Shown: positions 4,640 to 6,390 of the stretch, in pieces
Layout of the letters: each line of letters begins with the position of its first letter
Position numbering within the stretch: position 1 is the stretch's first letter
DNA from: Bacteroidales bacterium
Lineage (GTDB): Bacteria > Bacteroidota > Bacteroidia > Bacteroidales > UBA7960
Reading direction: 5' to 3'
Assembly (NCBI GenBank): GCA_007131125.1
Contig: SLRE01000090.1
Location: 1-6,390 of the forward strand
DNA length: 6,390 bases
The notes under the pieces: generated by a model
Databases searched by the model: none
What the model saw: only the letters and a program-made list of their open reading frames with translations
What the model was told of the DNA's origin: nothing
Program-made: the position numbers and the translations under genes

Positions 4640-6390
4640 GGTTGAGGCGTTTGCAGGCCGGGGAAATGTTATGGTCTTCATCCTCCATTTCCGATAGGTT
4701 GAGGTAAAGCTGGTTTTTGTCCAGCATGTCCAATATCAGCTGTTTTTTTTCAGGAAGTTTAAGGTTGGAAAAATGTTTTTCCAGCTTCCGCAACGGCATT
4801 CCGCCAATGCGATAGTTGGCAAAAGGAGAGGCGGCCACTTCATGAAACAGTTTTTCCAGACCGGCACAAGTATCGGTGGCGTTCAGGCGGTCAATAAACT
4901 CCATATTGAGTTTTTTCAGTTCCATGAAAACGAAACTTCCCCCGCCATTCCATCCTGCTTCCTTGCTGATGCCCCCGTTTTCTCCCTCAATGACTTTCTG
5001 AAGGCGTTTCACGGCTACCGGTTCAATGTAATCCATTTGCTCAATGCCAATGTATTTTCTGCCGGTTTTATGTGCCACTGCAGGGGTGGTTCCGCTGCCC
5101 ATAAAAAAGTCGAGTACCCGCTCCCCGGGGCTGGAAGCCAAATCTATTATCCTTTTCAGCAGTTTTTCAGGTTTGGGTGTTGAGAAGGCAAATTCCCCGA
5201 AAAGCTTCAGGATTTCCGAACGTGAAACCTGGTTGTGGCCAACCTCGTCGTAAGGCCATATGCTTTTGCAGACCACGCCCTGCTGAACCTCCGACAAAAA
5301 TTGTTTGAGCTGGGGTTTGGAGTCTCCCCGGGGTCCAAAGTAAATCCGGTTATCGGCCAGCTTTTTCCGGTAATTTTCCCTGGAAGTCTGCCAGCAACTG
5401 CCTTTTGGAGGATATACCACCTTTCCCGAAGGGGTTTCGATGGGATAGTCATATTCTTTGGAATAGGTTTTTACAGAAAAGCCGCCCGGTTTCCAGGGTC
5501 CCCTGGGGTCGTTGTCGGGGTTGGCATACCTGCGGTTCATGGCTTCCGAACGGGGAAGCAGGTTGGGGCGAAAAAGTTCCTTGTTTTTGGCATAAACCAG
5601 AATGTGGTCGTGATTGTCGCTAAACCAGCGGGCATCATTGGCAGGTGAGTATTTTTTCTGCCAGATGAAGTTGATTACAAAATTTTCACGGCCAAAAAGT
5701 TCATCGCACAATACTTTCAGATAATGGCTTTCTCCGTCGTCAATGTTGATCCACAGGCTTCCGTTATCGCTCAGCAAATCCCGGGCAACCTCAAGGCGGT
5801 TTTTCATAAAGGTGAGCCAGGTGGAATGGTTGAAACGGTCGTTGTATCCAAACCCATCGTTGCCGGTATTGTAGGGCGGGTCAATGTAAATGAGTTTTAT
5901 GCGGCCTGCAAAAACCTTTTTCAGGGAGTGAAGCGCAATCAGGTTGTTGCCTTTGATGATGAGGTTGTCGGAATCACTCAGGTGATCCGGCTCCGCATTT
6001 CCTGAATTGGAATAACGCCTGAAGTTGCAAAATACCTTAGGTGCCAGCAGGGTGTCAATTTCTTCAGAGGCCAGCACTTCATGCCAGAGCACCTCTCCCC
6101 GTGAGGAAGATTCCCCGGTTTGCCCTCCTTCAAGCAAACAATCCTTAAAGGGCCATGACAGCACCACTTCTTTTCCATCTCTCAAATATCCCTCTCCGGT
6201 CTGCAAACCGATCTTGTTTTTAAAGGCGGTGTAGCTGTCGGGCAGAAACTCCTTGTTGTTCACAAACTGCTGAAACTTTACCTTGTCAAATACCAGGGTT
6301 CCGTCAACTTCCGAAAAAAAGCTGTTTTGGATCCGGGGATGGCTGCAAAGCAATTTCAGCAATTGCCGGTCGGGCTTGAGGGCAAGGGCA
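4614..6390 (-). CDS. mod: Type III restriction-modification methyltransferase Mod, beta-class N6-adenine (5' partial)
   Basis: This gene encodes the site-recognition and methylation subunit, which transfers a methyl group from S-adenosylmethionine to adenine N6 and protects host DNA. The frame stays open to the window's right edge (visible start ...ALALKPDRQLLKLL), so the true start lies outside and the TTG at 6362 is internal. Counting from that Leu codon, the Mod-typical N-terminal region includes FLPDSYTAFKNKIGL (39-53) and LSWPFKDCLLEGGQT (68-82). The catalytic motif IV DPPYNTGND is at 161-169, and the AdoMet-binding motif I DFFMGSGTT is at 418-426. DPPY before FxGxG marks the beta class. 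Between them, about residues 230-395 hold the presumed target recognition domain. The C-terminal region includes DKNQLYLNLSE (548-558) and a complete end. At least 591 codons are visible against about 620-680 in the family, so probably only a few dozen residues are missing. It is the first visible gene of the operon. Its promoter is not in view. Confidence 0.94.
   Translation of the reverse strand, partial: ALALKPDRQLLKLLCSHPRIQNSFFSEVDGTLVFDKVKFQQFVNNKEFLPDSYTAFKNKIGLQTGEGYLRDGKEVVLSWPFKDCLLEGGQTGESSSRGEVLWHEVLASEEIDTLLAPKVFCNFRRYSNSGNAEPDHLSDSDNLIIKGNNLIALHSLKKVFAGRIKLIYIDPPYNTGNDGFGYNDRFNHSTWLTFMKNRLEVARDLLSDNGSLWINIDDGESHYLKVLCDELFGRENFVINFIWQKKYSPANDARWFSDNHDHILVYAKNKELFRPNLLPRSEAMNRRYANPDNDPRGPWKPGGFSVKTYSKEYDYPIETPSGKVVYPPKGSCWQTSRENYRKKLADNRIYFGPRGDSKPQLKQFLSEVQQGVVCKSIWPYDEVGHNQVSRSEILKLFGEFAFSTPKPEKLLKRIIDLASSPGERVLDFFMGSGTTPAVAHKTGRKYIGIEQMDYIEPVAVKRLQKVIEGENGGISKEAGWNGGGSFVFMELKKLNMEFIDRLNATDTCAGLEKLFHEVAASPFANYRIGGMPLRKLEKHFSNLKLPEKKQLILDMLDKNQLYLNLSEMEDEDHNISPACKRLNQEFYKLKK

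Noticed and set aside
4743..4750. A8 tract inside mod, with a similar A8 in res at 3210-3217, as a phase-variation switch or second frameshift site
   Set aside because: The tracts encode ordinary Lys-Lys pairs in intact frames. Eight bases is short for phase variation, and a -1 slip in the mod tract would not lead into the frame of a neighbouring gene.
5235..5648. Open frame of 137 codons on the plus strand inside mod
   Set aside because: It lies wholly antisense to a conserved methyltransferase region, its translation shows no recognisable domain, and it is explained as a shadow of the real gene.
6360..6362. TTG as the start codon of mod
   Set aside because: The frame remains open to the window edge with residues (ALALKPDRQ) that continue a Mod-like N-terminus, so the gene is cut by the window and this TTG is an internal Leu.
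1..6390. CRISPR array, tRNA, rRNA or insertion sequence
   Set aside because: No spaced direct repeats, tRNA-like cloverleaf, rRNA stretch, transposase or terminal inverted repeats were seen. Nearly all the sequence is accounted for by five coding regions.

Overview
This window looks like a chromosomal fragment from a member of the Bacteroidota. The evidence is a small membrane protein resembling families known mainly from that phylum, a candidate Bacteroidota-type promoter (TAnnTTTG at -7) upstream of the phosphofructokinase gene, and start codons without strong Shine-Dalgarno sequences. The species cannot be named from the sequence. All five genes lie on the minus strand, so transcription runs from the right edge to the left.

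Right two thirds (6390 down to 1855): a tightly packed three-gene restriction-modification operon related to type III systems. Its order is mod (beta-class N6-adenine DNA methyltransferase, 5' end outside the window), then a 239-residue protein with a PD-(D/E)XK nuclease signature, then a 679-residue type III Res-like superfamily 2 helicase/translocase. The mod and nuclease genes overlap by 4 bp (ATGA). The nuclease and helicase genes are 3 bp apart. The helicase has all its ATPase motifs but stops where a classical Res protein would continue into its endonuclease domain. The separate middle gene appears to supply the missing nuclease. I infer that Mod recognises and methylates the site, Res translocates or signals along DNA using ATP, and the middle protein cuts.

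The mod/nuclease junction is the most unusual point. The last two sense codons of mod form the heptamer A AAA AAA in the correct phase, directly before the TGA stop. An AGGAG lies 11 nt upstream. A -1 slip would lead straight into the ATG of the nuclease gene and make a Mod-nuclease fusion. This resembles the dnaX arrangement but is unproven, and ordinary coupled reinitiation at ATGA is a simpler alternative.

Left third (1854 down to 1): a 77-bp gap holds a candidate promoter and an imperfect inverted repeat. It is followed by an intact ATP-dependent 6-phosphofructokinase gene (pfkA) and a gene for a small exported or membrane protein of unknown function. A likely intrinsic terminator begins 3 bp past that gene's stop. 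Positions 1-94 contain no gene that I can support, only a 12-bp palindrome.
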